Assembly: GCA_948467695.1 (NCBI GenBank)
Contig: CAOKFJ010000052.1
Span: 1 to 9,196 of the forward strand
Length of the DNA stretch: 9,196 nt
Direction of reading: 5' to 3'
Source of the DNA: an uncultured Allobaculum sp.
GTDB taxonomy: Bacteria; Bacillota_I; Bacilli_A; Erysipelotrichales; Erysipelotrichaceae
Part shown: positions 1 through 6,164 of the stretch, in pieces
How the letters are laid out: every line of letters starts with the position of its first letter
How positions within the stretch are numbered: the stretch's first letter is position 1
Notes under the pieces: model-generated
The model's database searches: none
What the model saw: the letters and a program-made list of their open reading frames with translations, nothing else
Told to the model about the DNA's origin: nothing
Made by a program: the position numbers and the translations under genes

Positions 1-2
1 TG

Positions 3-158
3 GCGGCATTTATCTGTATTTCCTTTCTAAGGCAGAGAGCGTATAGACAAGAAAAAGAAATCAGTACCGAAGTTCTGTTTCCAGAATTGACGATGACGCA
101 TACTGCTGACCTGTTTCCCTTTTCGTGCCGAAAAGCTGATGCATTCAAAGATGAATGA
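3..158 (+). CDS. Possible C-terminal end of a membrane protein (partial, runs off left edge)
   Basis: An open frame without a start codon enters from the left edge and stops with TGA at 156-158, giving about 51 residues. It begins with a short hydrophobic stretch (AAFICISFL), followed by a basic segment (RQRAYRQEKE) and a polar tail ending in KDE. That pattern is what the last transmembrane helix and cytoplasmic tail of a transporter or other membrane protein would look like. A 51-codon open frame is not improbable by chance at this base composition, and no family motif is visible. A second, much shorter frame (2-46, ending KAESV) is an alternative gene end. No rho-independent terminator is obvious just downstream; the hairpin at 419-465 is the first candidate. 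Confidence 0.3.
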   Translation, partial: AAFICISFLRQRAYRQEKEISTEVLFPELTMTHTADLFPFSCRKADAFKDE

Positions 159-418
159 TCAAATAGATAACCGGACGGCATACGAAGGGGACATACCGTA
201 ATTCGCGGGAAAATGTGGTGATGGGCGAAATTTTTTCTCTGTATCCTGAATGGATAAGAAAATGTATGGTTTGCGCTTGTTTTCGGCTTTTTGCTTTTCG
301 AAAAGCGGTTTTGTCTGCGCTTTTACAGGAGCAGATCTGCGTAATGTATCGGTCATAATTGAGGAAAGTTCTTCTGGCTTGACGGGGCAAGGAGATGAGT
401 GTGAATGGCGATATATGA
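159..418. other. Intergenic stretch with no recognised gene
   Basis: About 260 bases between the possible left-edge gene end and the terminator of the aromatic operon. Small open frames exist on both strands but lack a credible ribosome binding site, run into the terminator hairpin, or have unnatural composition. A perfect 14-bp palindrome, GCTTTTCGAAAAGC, lies at 293-306 without obvious context. I see no tRNA, repeat array or promoter that I would defend. Confidence 0.5.
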
Positions 419-465
419 AAAAGGACATATGCTTCAGAGTATGAACTGAATGCATATGTCCTTTT
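419..465 (-). terminator. Intrinsic terminator of the aroB-aroC-aroA-tyrA operon, probably bidirectional
   Basis: The arms AAAAGGACATATGC (419-432) and GCATATGTCCTTTT (452-465) are perfectly complementary. The inner pair TTCAG (433-437) and CTGAA (446-450) extends the stem past a single bulged T at 451 to about 19 bp, closed by an 8-base loop. Read leftward, the stem ends in five Us (complement of 418-422), about 60 bases after the tyrA stop, so it fits the end of the operon. Read rightward it ends in four Us, so it could also stop transcription coming from the left edge. The stem is only moderately GC-rich. Confidence 0.8.
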
Positions 466-526
466 GACGTTGTTTGTAAAAGAGGGATGGCAGAGGTCTT
501 TCAAAACGAAGGAGTCTTCCGCAGGT

Positions 527-1360
527 TTAGTCGAATTTTTTGCGGCGAGCTGTTGAGAGCGTCATCATCTCTTTCATCGTTTTCTCGTCTTCGTTTTGCA
601 GGGCGTTTTCGAATGCGGAAAGCGAATCCTGGAACTGATGAATTTCATCGAGCAGCAGATCTTTGTTGAGCAGGAAAAGTTCGCTCCACATTTCTTCGTT
701 AATGGAAGCAATACGGGTCAGATCGCGGAACGAATCGCCAGTGTATTCGACGAGGTGTTCGTTTTCATGCGTATCCATAAGAGAAACAGCGATGACATGG
801 GTGAGCTGCGAGAGAAAAGCGATCATGGTGTCATGCTCTTTCGCGCTCAGAACCGAGATGTTGCGGCAGCCGAGATCTTTTGCCAGGGAGCTGACTTTGA
901 CGATGCTCGATGCGGTGTTTTTATCGTGCGGAATCAGAATGAAGTTGGCCTGCTCGAAGATCTTGGGATCCGCATGATCAATGCCTTTGGATTCACGGCC
1001 GCACATCGGGTGAATCGACATGAGCTCAAGATCATTGCGCAGGATTTTTTGCACGGGTTCCATGACAGCGCGTTTTACACCGCTGATTTCAAGAAGCAGA
1101 GTGCCCGACGCGAACTGGTTCTGCCATGCCCCGATCCATTCGGGGAGCAGGGAGGGATAAATGCAGAAGATGACCATTTCGCACTGGTTGAGCCCCTGCG
1201 AAAAATCTGCGTATCCTTCATCGATCCATCCTTTGTCTCGAGCGGTTTTAAGCGAACGCCCGTTGGGATCGAAACCGAGAACCCGCCAGCCGAGTTCTTT
1301 CATGCGGCCGCAGAAGGAACCGCCCATTACACCTAGGCCGACAACGCCGACTGTTTTCAT
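527..1360 (-). CDS. tyrA: Prephenate dehydrogenase (TyrA), short form without ACT domain
   Basis: A 277-residue cytoplasmic enzyme that should oxidatively decarboxylate prephenate to 4-hydroxyphenylpyruvate with NAD(P)+, the committed tyrosine step. The N-terminal Rossmann fold shows GLGVMGG at residues 8-14, and an acidic residue (Asp31) ends the second strand, which favours NAD+. The C-terminal half carries family landmarks: SIHPMCG (115-121) with His117, the EHD and SQLTH segments (175-188), and GDSFRDLTRIA (209-219) with Arg212 and Arg216 placed to bind the substrate carboxylates. It ends soon after the helical dimerisation region, so the C-terminal ACT domain of the longer Bacillus-type enzymes is missing, as is any chorismate mutase fusion. 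It is the last gene of the leftward operon. Its ATG overlaps the aroA stop in ATGA (1357-1360), with AAAGGTGG upstream as ribosome binding site. Arogenate dehydrogenase activity cannot be excluded. Confidence 0.93.
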   Translation of the reverse strand: MKTVGVVGLGVMGGSFCGRMKELGWRVLGFDPNGRSLKTARDKGWIDEGYADFSQGLNQCEMVIFCIYPSLLPEWIGAWQNQFASGTLLLEISGVKRAVMEPVQKILRNDLELMSIHPMCGRESKGIDHADPKIFEQANFILIPHDKNTASSIVKVSSLAKDLGCRNISVLSAKEHDTMIAFLSQLTHVIAVSLMDTHENEHLVEYTGDSFRDLTRIASINEEMWSELFLLNKDLLLDEIHQFQDSLSAFENALQNEDEKTMKEMMTLSTARRKKFD

Positions 1361-2652
1361 GATTGAACCACCTTTCCTTGAATACTTTTCAAATCATCGA
1401 AAAAATGCGGATAGCTTTTGGTCACTGCCTGCGCGCCGACAATACGAGCCGGTGTTTTTGCGCATACAGAGAATACAGCCATAGCCATCACGATGCGGTG
1501 ATCGTTATGTCCATCGATTACCACAGTATCTGTACTGGACCAGTCTGTCTGACCGGTAATGTAAATTTCATCTTCAGTGCTGTGAATGTCCACGCCCCAT
1601 TTGCGAAGCTCGTCTTCCATCGCGGCGATGCGGTCGCATTCCTTGTAGCGAAGACGGGAAGCATGACGCAGAACACTCTGCCCAGGCACCATTGCCGCAA
1701 GCGCGCACAGAATGGGGCCAAGATCAGGGCAGTCGGCCAGATCAAAGTCGAATGCCTGACGCGTGCCCGGACTGACAAGCAGTCCGTCTTCTGTCCATTC
1801 AAGCTTTCCGCCGGCAAGACGGACGGCGTCCATAATCACAGCGTCGCCCTGAAGCGAAGCTGGGTTGAGGCCTTTAAGCAGAATGGGGGCGTTGAGCATG
1901 CCGAGTACGAGGAAGAACGCCGCCTGCGACCAGTCGGCTTCCACGTCAGCCTGGCAAGCTGCATATGCTTCATCCTTGCGGATGATGTAGGTGAATGGAT
2001 CCGGTTCTTCAATATGGATGCCGAAGGTTCTCATCATGTCGAGTGTGAGGTTTACATACGAACGCGATTGATAGGGGGCTTTGACGTGAAGATCAATGCC
2101 GCCTAGAAACGGAGCGGCAAGAAGCAGGCCGGACAGAAACTGGCTGGAGATGCTTCCATCGATTGTATACGATCCGCCTGCAAGCGGGCCGTGGAAACGA
2201 ATACCGTCTTCGCTTTGTTCAAAGGGAAGATTCTGTCCGGCAAACAGATCGGCATAAATGCCCATGGGACGAACAAGCAGAGAAGGCTTGCCTAAAAATG
2301 TCACGGCTTCTTTGCCGGCGGCTGCTACAGGAATGAAGAAGCGGATTGTCGAGCCGGATTCATAGGCATCCAGTGTCACGCTTGAATTCGGATCAAGTTT
2401 GGCAGGATTTGTGCCATGCATATATACGGTACGGAAAATGCCGTTTTCGTCTTCGTTTTCAATGGTGAACGAAGCGCCGAGCGCTTTGAGGCAGTTGAGC
2501 GTCGCTTCCATATCTTTGGAACTGCCCAGATGCCGAATGATGGAATCGCCGCCGGCGAGTCCGGCGCAGATCAGCGCACGGTGTCCAAGCGATTTGGAGG
2601 GCGGTACGCGAAGCGAACCGCTGATGCGGGAAGGTTCAAGGTCGATGATCAT
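1357..2652 (-). CDS. aroA: 3-phosphoshikimate 1-carboxyvinyltransferase (EPSP synthase)
   Basis: A 431-residue enzyme of normal length that transfers the enolpyruvyl group of PEP to shikimate 3-phosphate, giving EPSP. All catalytic landmarks are present: PSKS (18-21, Lys20) and Arg25 near the N-terminus, ESGSTIRFF (98-106, Arg104), LVRPMG (126-131), DGSISSQFLSG (165-175), Asp310 in CPDLGP matching the catalytic Asp, RYKECDR (335-341) with Glu338, DHRIVMA (384-390), and Lys412 in the C-terminal TKSYPHFF. The PEP-site segment reads G-S-T-I-R-F where the E. coli enzyme has G-T-A-M-R-P, as is common in Clostridia-like versions. The gene starts 9 bases after aroC. Its ribosome binding site AAGGAGG (complement of 2657-2663) shares bases with the aroC TAA stop, which suggests translational coupling. 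Its stop overlaps tyrA. Confidence 0.96.
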   Translation of the reverse strand: MIIDLEPSRISGSLRVPPSKSLGHRALICAGLAGGDSIIRHLGSSKDMEATLNCLKALGASFTIENEDENGIFRTVYMHGTNPAKLDPNSSVTLDAYESGSTIRFFIPVAAAGKEAVTFLGKPSLLVRPMGIYADLFAGQNLPFEQSEDGIRFHGPLAGGSYTIDGSISSQFLSGLLLAAPFLGGIDLHVKAPYQSRSYVNLTLDMMRTFGIHIEEPDPFTYIIRKDEAYAACQADVEADWSQAAFFLVLGMLNAPILLKGLNPASLQGDAVIMDAVRLAGGKLEWTEDGLLVSPGTRQAFDFDLADCPDLGPILCALAAMVPGQSVLRHASRLRYKECDRIAAMEDELRKWGVDIHSTEDEIYITGQTDWSSTDTVVIDGHNDHRIVMAMAVFSVCAKTPARIVGAQAVTKSYPHFFDDLKSIQGKVVQS

Positions 2653-2656
2653 GGAG

Positions 2657-2664
2657 CCTCCTTA
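2657..2664 (-). promoter_or_regulatory. aroA ribosome binding site built into the aroC stop codon
   Basis: On the minus strand the sequence reads TAAGGAGGCTCC followed by the aroA ATG. The last two bases of the aroC TAA stop are the first two of the AAGGAGG Shine-Dalgarno sequence. Only four bases separate the core from the start codon. Ribosomes finishing aroC therefore sit on the aroA initiation site. Confidence 0.8.
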
Positions 2665-3834
2665 TTCCTGTTTGTCCGATTGTGTCTGATCGGATGGGTC
2701 GGATTGGCGAAAAGTGTTCTGCGCCGGCGCGTCAAAAGCGTGAACGGCTTCATGTGTCATCCACAAATCAAGCAGTCCGAATGCGCAAAGCGCATCGACG
2801 ACTGCTCTGGCGCGGTGCAGAATAGCCGGGTCATGCCGTCCTTTGATGGCAAGCTTCACAGTTTCGCGCGTGAAGTAGTCGGCGCTGTCCTGTTCGCTGT
2901 AAATCGAAGGGGTAGCTTTGATGCAGCTTTGGACAACGATCGGCATGCCGTTGGTGATGCCACCGTTGATTCCGCCGTTGTTGTTGGTTGTCGTGCAGAG
3001 ACTGCCGTCTGCTTTTGCGGCGATCGGATCATTTGCCTGCGAACCGTACATGTTTGCAAAGCCGAAGCCCGCGCCGAAGCTGACGCCTTTAAGCGCCGGC
3101 ACCGCAAAGAGAAGGTGGCTCAGGCGGCTTTCAACTGAATCGAAAAACGGTTCGCCGATGCCTGCGGGAAAGCCGGTGATTGCGGTCTGGAGAATGCCGC
3201 CGACGCTGTCGAGATTTGCGGCAGCCTGTTCGATTTCCGCTTTCATTTTTTCGCCGGCGTGCTCGTCAAGAACAGGAAATTCCTTTGCGCTCAAGGTATC
3301 GAGCGCTTCGGAAAGCGCATCAAAGTCGAGCGACATGAGCGACGTGTCTTCAATGCCATGCACAGAAAGAATCTGTGTGCCGATATGCACGCCTTTCGCT
3401 TCCAGAATCTGGCGGCATACAGCACCAGCAGCGACGACCGGAGCGGTCAGGCGTCCGGAAAAGTGTCCGCCTCCGCGGTAGTCCTGATAGCCATTGTATT
3501 TCTCGTATGCGGTCCAGTCGGCATGTCCTGGACGCAGGCGGCTTTTGAGTGCTGCATAGTCGCCGGAACGGGTATTGGTGTTTTCGATGAGCATGCACAT
3601 CGGCGTGCCGGTTGTTTTTCCTTCGAAAAAGCCGGAGACGATGCGCACCTGATCGGCTTCATGACGCTTGGTGGAAAGCGAACCTTTGGCTTTGCGCTTT
3701 TCCATCTCCCATGAGAGCTTGTCGAGATCGATTTCAATGCCGGCAGGCAGTCCATCGAGAACAGCGCCGATCATTTCACCATGGCTTTCGCCGAAAATGG
3801 TCAGGGCGATCTGATCACCGATTGTATTCTTCAT
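2662..3834 (-). CDS. aroC: Chorismate synthase
   Basis: A 390-residue FMN-dependent enzyme that eliminates phosphate from EPSP to make chorismate, the branch-point precursor of Phe, Tyr, Trp and folate. Signatures in order: ALTIFGESHG (10-19) with His18, RPGHADWTAYEKY (101-113) with His104, the glycine-rich RGGGHFSGRLTA (120-131), VGGILQ (211-216), the NNNGGINGGITNG segment (284-296), and GRHDP (332-336). The RGGGHFSGR version of the second signature is typical of anaerobic Firmicutes. The last 20 or so residues form a polar, Gln/Ser/Asp-rich tail with no predicted fold, slightly longer than minimal family members. The ATG lies 20 bases inside the 3' end of aroB, preceded by AAAGGGA. Starting here gives the canonical N-terminus shortly before the GESHG motif, so a downstream start is unlikely. 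Confidence 0.97.
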   Translation of the reverse strand: MKNTIGDQIALTIFGESHGEMIGAVLDGLPAGIEIDLDKLSWEMEKRKAKGSLSTKRHEADQVRIVSGFFEGKTTGTPMCMLIENTNTRSGDYAALKSRLRPGHADWTAYEKYNGYQDYRGGGHFSGRLTAPVVAAGAVCRQILEAKGVHIGTQILSVHGIEDTSLMSLDFDALSEALDTLSAKEFPVLDEHAGEKMKAEIEQAAANLDSVGGILQTAITGFPAGIGEPFFDSVESRLSHLLFAVPALKGVSFGAGFGFANMYGSQANDPIAAKADGSLCTTTNNNGGINGGITNGMPIVVQSCIKATPSIYSEQDSADYFTRETVKLAIKGRHDPAILHRARAVVDALCAFGLLDLWMTHEAVHAFDAPAQNTFRQSDPSDQTQSDKQE

Positions 3835-4837
3835 ACGGATCCCTTTCTACCATGGCATCGAGTTCTTCAGCCGCCATGGTTTTGAACACAAACGAGCCGG
3901 GTTTGTCCACAAAGACGCAGGAGATGCCGTTCTCGTTTCCTTTTTTATCGCCGCGAAGAAGACGGCAGACTTTGGCTTTGTCGAAATCACGGATTTCGGG
4001 GAGATGAAGCGTGTCATAAATGCGGCGCACGCGCTTTTTCAGCGTGGGGTCGGTGATGAAATACAGCATGCCGGCGGCAACGCATTCGCCATGGAGATAT
4101 TCATAGTCCTCGAAACTGCCTTCGATCGCATGACCGATGGTGTGGCCGAAGTTGAGCGCTTTGCGCAGACCGGCTTCCTTTTCATCCTGTTCGACAACTC
4201 CCCGCTTAAGATCGATCGAGCGGGCGATGATCGATACAAGATCGGGGGAATCCTGTTCGAACGCCTCGACGAGCGATTCATCAAAAAGCAGTCCCATTTT
4301 CAGCGCTTCGGCTAGACCGGCGCTTACCTGGCGATCATCAAGAGTGGAAAGAACATCGGGATCGATAATTACGGCTTTGGGCTGCCAGAAGGCGCCAATG
4401 ATGTTTTTGGCACAGCCAAGATCGACAGCGGTTTTGCCGCCGACAGAAGAGTCGACCTGCGAAAGCACGGTGGTGGGAATATTGTAGAAATCGATGCCGC
4501 GCATATAGCAGGCAGCTGCAAAGCCGGCCATATCGCCGGTCACGCCGCCGCCAAGAGCGACAACCTGACTTTTGCGGTTGAGTCCGGCTTCGAACATGGC
4601 GCTCAGAAGCTGTTCAAGCGTATGCAGATTTTTCGAGCCTTCGCCCTGTTCAAAACAGAAGACGGCTTTTGGATGAAGCTGATCGCATGCCATGTTTACC
4701 CACTGCAGGGGGATACCGGAGTCGTGCACCAGAATGGTGCTTTTTTCATACGGAATGGACGTAGCAAGATGGTTCAGGCATCCGCGCTCGATGGTGATCG
4801 GGTAGGATGCGCCGGGTATATTGACGTGTAGTTTCAT
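3815..4837 (-). CDS. aroB: 3-dehydroquinate synthase
   Basis: A 340-residue NAD+- and divalent-metal-dependent enzyme converting DAHP to 3-dehydroquinate, the second step of the shikimate pathway. Visible motifs: GEGSKN (65-70), the nucleotide-binding run GGGVTGDMAGF (96-106), PTT then SQVDSSVGGKT (121-136), AEALKMG (176-182), NFGHTIGHAIE (229-239) and HGECVAAGM (249-257). Glu177, His232 and His249 match the three metal ligands of the E. coli enzyme, and Lys135 and Lys180 are in the expected active-site places. Length is slightly below the usual 350-360. It is the first gene of the leftward operon. GAGG (complement of 4846-4849) sits eight bases before the ATG, and an extended -10 element lies just upstream. 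Its 3' end overlaps aroC by 20 bases. Confidence 0.97.
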   Translation of the reverse strand: MKLHVNIPGASYPITIERGCLNHLATSIPYEKSTILVHDSGIPLQWVNMACDQLHPKAVFCFEQGEGSKNLHTLEQLLSAMFEAGLNRKSQVVALGGGVTGDMAGFAAACYMRGIDFYNIPTTVLSQVDSSVGGKTAVDLGCAKNIIGAFWQPKAVIIDPDVLSTLDDRQVSAGLAEALKMGLLFDESLVEAFEQDSPDLVSIIARSIDLKRGVVEQDEKEAGLRKALNFGHTIGHAIEGSFEDYEYLHGECVAAGMLYFITDPTLKKRVRRIYDTLHLPEIRDFDKAKVCRLLRGDKKGNENGISCVFVDKPGSFVFKTMAAEELDAMVERDPYEEYNR

Positions 4838-4858
4838 AAGCTTTTCCTCGTTTTCGCT

Positions 4859-4867
4859 ATTCTAACA
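4859..4867 (-). promoter_or_regulatory. Candidate extended -10 promoter for the aroB operon
   Basis: On the minus strand the bases read TGTTAGAAT: a TGn extension followed by TAGAAT, five of six matches to the -10 consensus. No convincing -35 hexamer lies 16-18 bases upstream, which an extended -10 can tolerate. The predicted start near 4852 would leave only about 15 untranslated bases, including the Shine-Dalgarno sequence. An 8-bp palindrome, ATGCGCAT (4876-4883), lies close to where the -35 contact would be and could be an operator; this is inference. Confidence 0.45.
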
Positions 4868-4960
4868 TCCGCTCCATGCGCATACCGCCCTTTTTAAGGA
4901 TGTGGCTGGTACATCGGGGGATTGAGCAGGCAGAGTGACTGTTTTTGGTCCGGTTTTTAC

Positions 4961-5015
4961 TGAAAATGCCGGCTGAGAAATGAAAATGCGGATGAAACCG
5001 AGAATTTTGTTTCAT
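4961..5015. repeat. Direct repeat pair and dyad in the divergent aroB/pheA control region
   Basis: TGAAAATGC occurs at 4961-4969 and again at 4981-4989, exactly 20 bases (about two helical turns) apart. Immediately after, ATGAAAC (4992-4998) and GTTTCAT (5009-5015) form a 7-bp inverted repeat with a 10-base centre. Together they fill the stretch just upstream of the candidate pheA promoter. They could be binding sites for a regulator of aromatic biosynthesis, but short repeats like these also arise by chance and no known operator consensus is recognised. Confidence 0.35.
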
Positions 5016-5033
5016 TCCTTTCCATACTCAATC

Positions 5034-5059
5034 TTGGCATTGCAGGCAGATGGTAAAAT
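5034..5059 (+). promoter_or_regulatory. Candidate pheA promoter (extended -10 TGGTAAAAT)
   Basis: TGG followed by TAAAAT at 5054-5059 makes an extended -10. TTGGCA at 5034-5039 resembles a -35 hexamer, but the 14-base spacer is short, so the extended -10 probably does most of the work. The expected start near 5066 falls inside the pheA Shine-Dalgarno sequence, leaving almost no leader. Either the real start is further upstream or the mRNA is nearly leaderless. Confidence 0.45.
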
Positions 5060-5063
5060 ACAC

Positions 5064-5070
5064 GAGGTGA
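5064..5070 (+). promoter_or_regulatory. pheA ribosome binding site that decides the start codon
   Basis: GAGGTGA lies five bases before the ATG at 5076. The open frame extends upstream to an ATG at 4980, but that codon has no comparable site, and the extra 32 residues would read through the candidate promoter and have no counterpart in AroQ-type proteins. Start at 5076 is therefore chosen. Confidence 0.85.
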
Positions 5071-5075
5071 TACAT

Positions 5076-6164
5076 ATGAATCAGCTTGAAGAAGCCAGAA
5101 AAGAGATTGACCGGATCGATGACGAGCTTGCGCGTCTGTTTGAAGAGCGCATGAAAGCGACCCGCAGCGTTGCCGCGTATAAAAAGGAAAACGGCATGGC
5201 GGTTTTCGATGAAAGCCGCGAGCAGCAGGTGCTTGCCCGCTCGAAAGAGCGCATCCAGCAGCCGGATTTGAAAGAAGACTTCGCAGACTGGATCCAGGCG
5301 CTGATGGATCTGTCCAAGAAAAAACAGCGCGAACTGCTCAATGTAAACAAAGTCGCCTACTGCGGTGTGGAAGGCGCGTTCAGTCATTCAGTGACCTGCC
5401 GTCTTTTCCCGCATGGAGAACAGATTTCGTGCTCCAGTTTTGACGATGTGTTCAAGATGGTCAATGACGGAACAGTGCACTATGGCGTTGTGCCGATCGA
5501 AAACTCCAATGCCGGCGTGGTCGGCGAGGTGCTTGACGGTCTGCGCGAATACCCGGTGTACATTACCCAGGCATACGATGCCAAAATCCGCCAGTGTCTG
5601 CTTGGCGTTCCCGGATCGACGCTTTCCGATATTCAGTGGGTCTACTCCAAAGACCAGGCGATATGGCAGTCGAGAAAATTTCTCGATGCGCTCCAGGTGC
5701 AGACGGTGTGCTATCCCAATACCGCCATGGCGGCGCAGTATGTCGCCAGAGAAAATGACAAGACCAAAGCGGCGATCGGCGCAAAAGAGAACGCAATGCT
5801 TTACGGCCTCGAGCTGCTCGCTGAAAATGTAGAGACCGATTCGTCCAATACAACGCGCTTTCTGGTCATCGCGGCAAAGCCGGAAGAGAATGATGAAGAG
5901 TATTCTTCCCTTCTTCTGACGGTGCCCGATGCAGCCGGAGCGCTTGCCCGCGCGATCAACGTCATCGCGGCGTTCGATCTGAATATGGACGCTCTGCAGT
6001 CGCGACCGGTAAAAAGCCGGCCGTTTGAGTATTTCTTTTTCGTGCAGCTTGCCGGCCGCACGTCCAGAGAAAATATTGAAGCCTGCCTTGGCGCGCTAGG
6101 CGCTGTGTGCACATCCGTGCGCAGTCTAGGCAGCTACTCGATCAGAAAGGATGAAGAAGCATGA
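5076..6164 (+). CDS. pheA: Bifunctional chorismate mutase / prephenate dehydratase (P-protein)
   Basis: A 362-residue fusion that rearranges chorismate to prephenate and then dehydrates and decarboxylates it to phenylpyruvate. Residues 1-90 are an AroQ-type helical chorismate mutase with IDRIDDELARLFEERM and active-site candidates Arg8, Arg25, Lys37, Arg48 and Glu49. Residues 92-265 are the dehydratase, with VAYCGVEGAFSH, VPIENSNAGVVGEVLDGL (139-156) and the NTTRF motif (258-262) whose Thr260 matches the catalytic Thr. Residues 277-355 are an ACT domain for phenylalanine feedback, with GALARA (288-293). The usual ESRP effector motif reads QSRP (308-311). This is the only chorismate mutase visible in the window, so it probably also feeds TyrA. 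It heads the rightward pair, and its stop overlaps the next start as ATGA (6161-6164). Confidence 0.96.
   Translation: MNQLEEARKEIDRIDDELARLFEERMKATRSVAAYKKENGMAVFDESREQQVLARSKERIQQPDLKEDFADWIQALMDLSKKKQRELLNVNKVAYCGVEGAFSHSVTCRLFPHGEQISCSSFDDVFKMVNDGTVHYGVVPIENSNAGVVGEVLDGLREYPVYITQAYDAKIRQCLLGVPGSTLSDIQWVYSKDQAIWQSRKFLDALQVQTVCYPNTAMAAQYVARENDKTKAAIGAKENAMLYGLELLAENVETDSSNTTRFLVIAAKPEENDEEYSSLLLTVPDAAGALARAINVIAAFDLNMDALQSRPVKSRPFEYFFFVQLAGRTSRENIEACLGALGAVCTSVRSLGSYSIRKDEEA

Noticed and set aside
293..306. Perfect palindrome GCTTTTCGAAAAGC
   Set aside because: No U run, no neighbouring promoter and no second copy found; left as a note only.
145..504. Minus-strand 119-codon frame downstream of tyrA, and an overlapping 98-codon frame
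   Set aside because: They run through the terminator hairpin, lack a ribosome binding site and have improbable composition with no motif.
596..1336. A 246-codon plus-strand open frame opposite tyrA
   Set aside because: Antisense shadow; tyrA has the dehydrogenase motifs and operon context.
1363..2106. A 247-codon plus-strand open frame opposite aroA
   Set aside because: Antisense shadow of the intact EPSP synthase gene; Cys- and His-rich composition typical of a wrong frame.
4980..5075. N-terminal extension of PheA from the ATG at 4980
   Set aside because: No Shine-Dalgarno sequence there, the extension would cover the candidate promoter and operator repeats, and AroQ-type domains begin at the 5076 start.
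4838..5075. T-box riboswitch or peptide attenuator controlling aromatic genes
   Set aside because: The intergenic region holds no terminator/antiterminator hairpins, no T-box-like conserved sequence and no Phe/Tyr-rich leader peptide.
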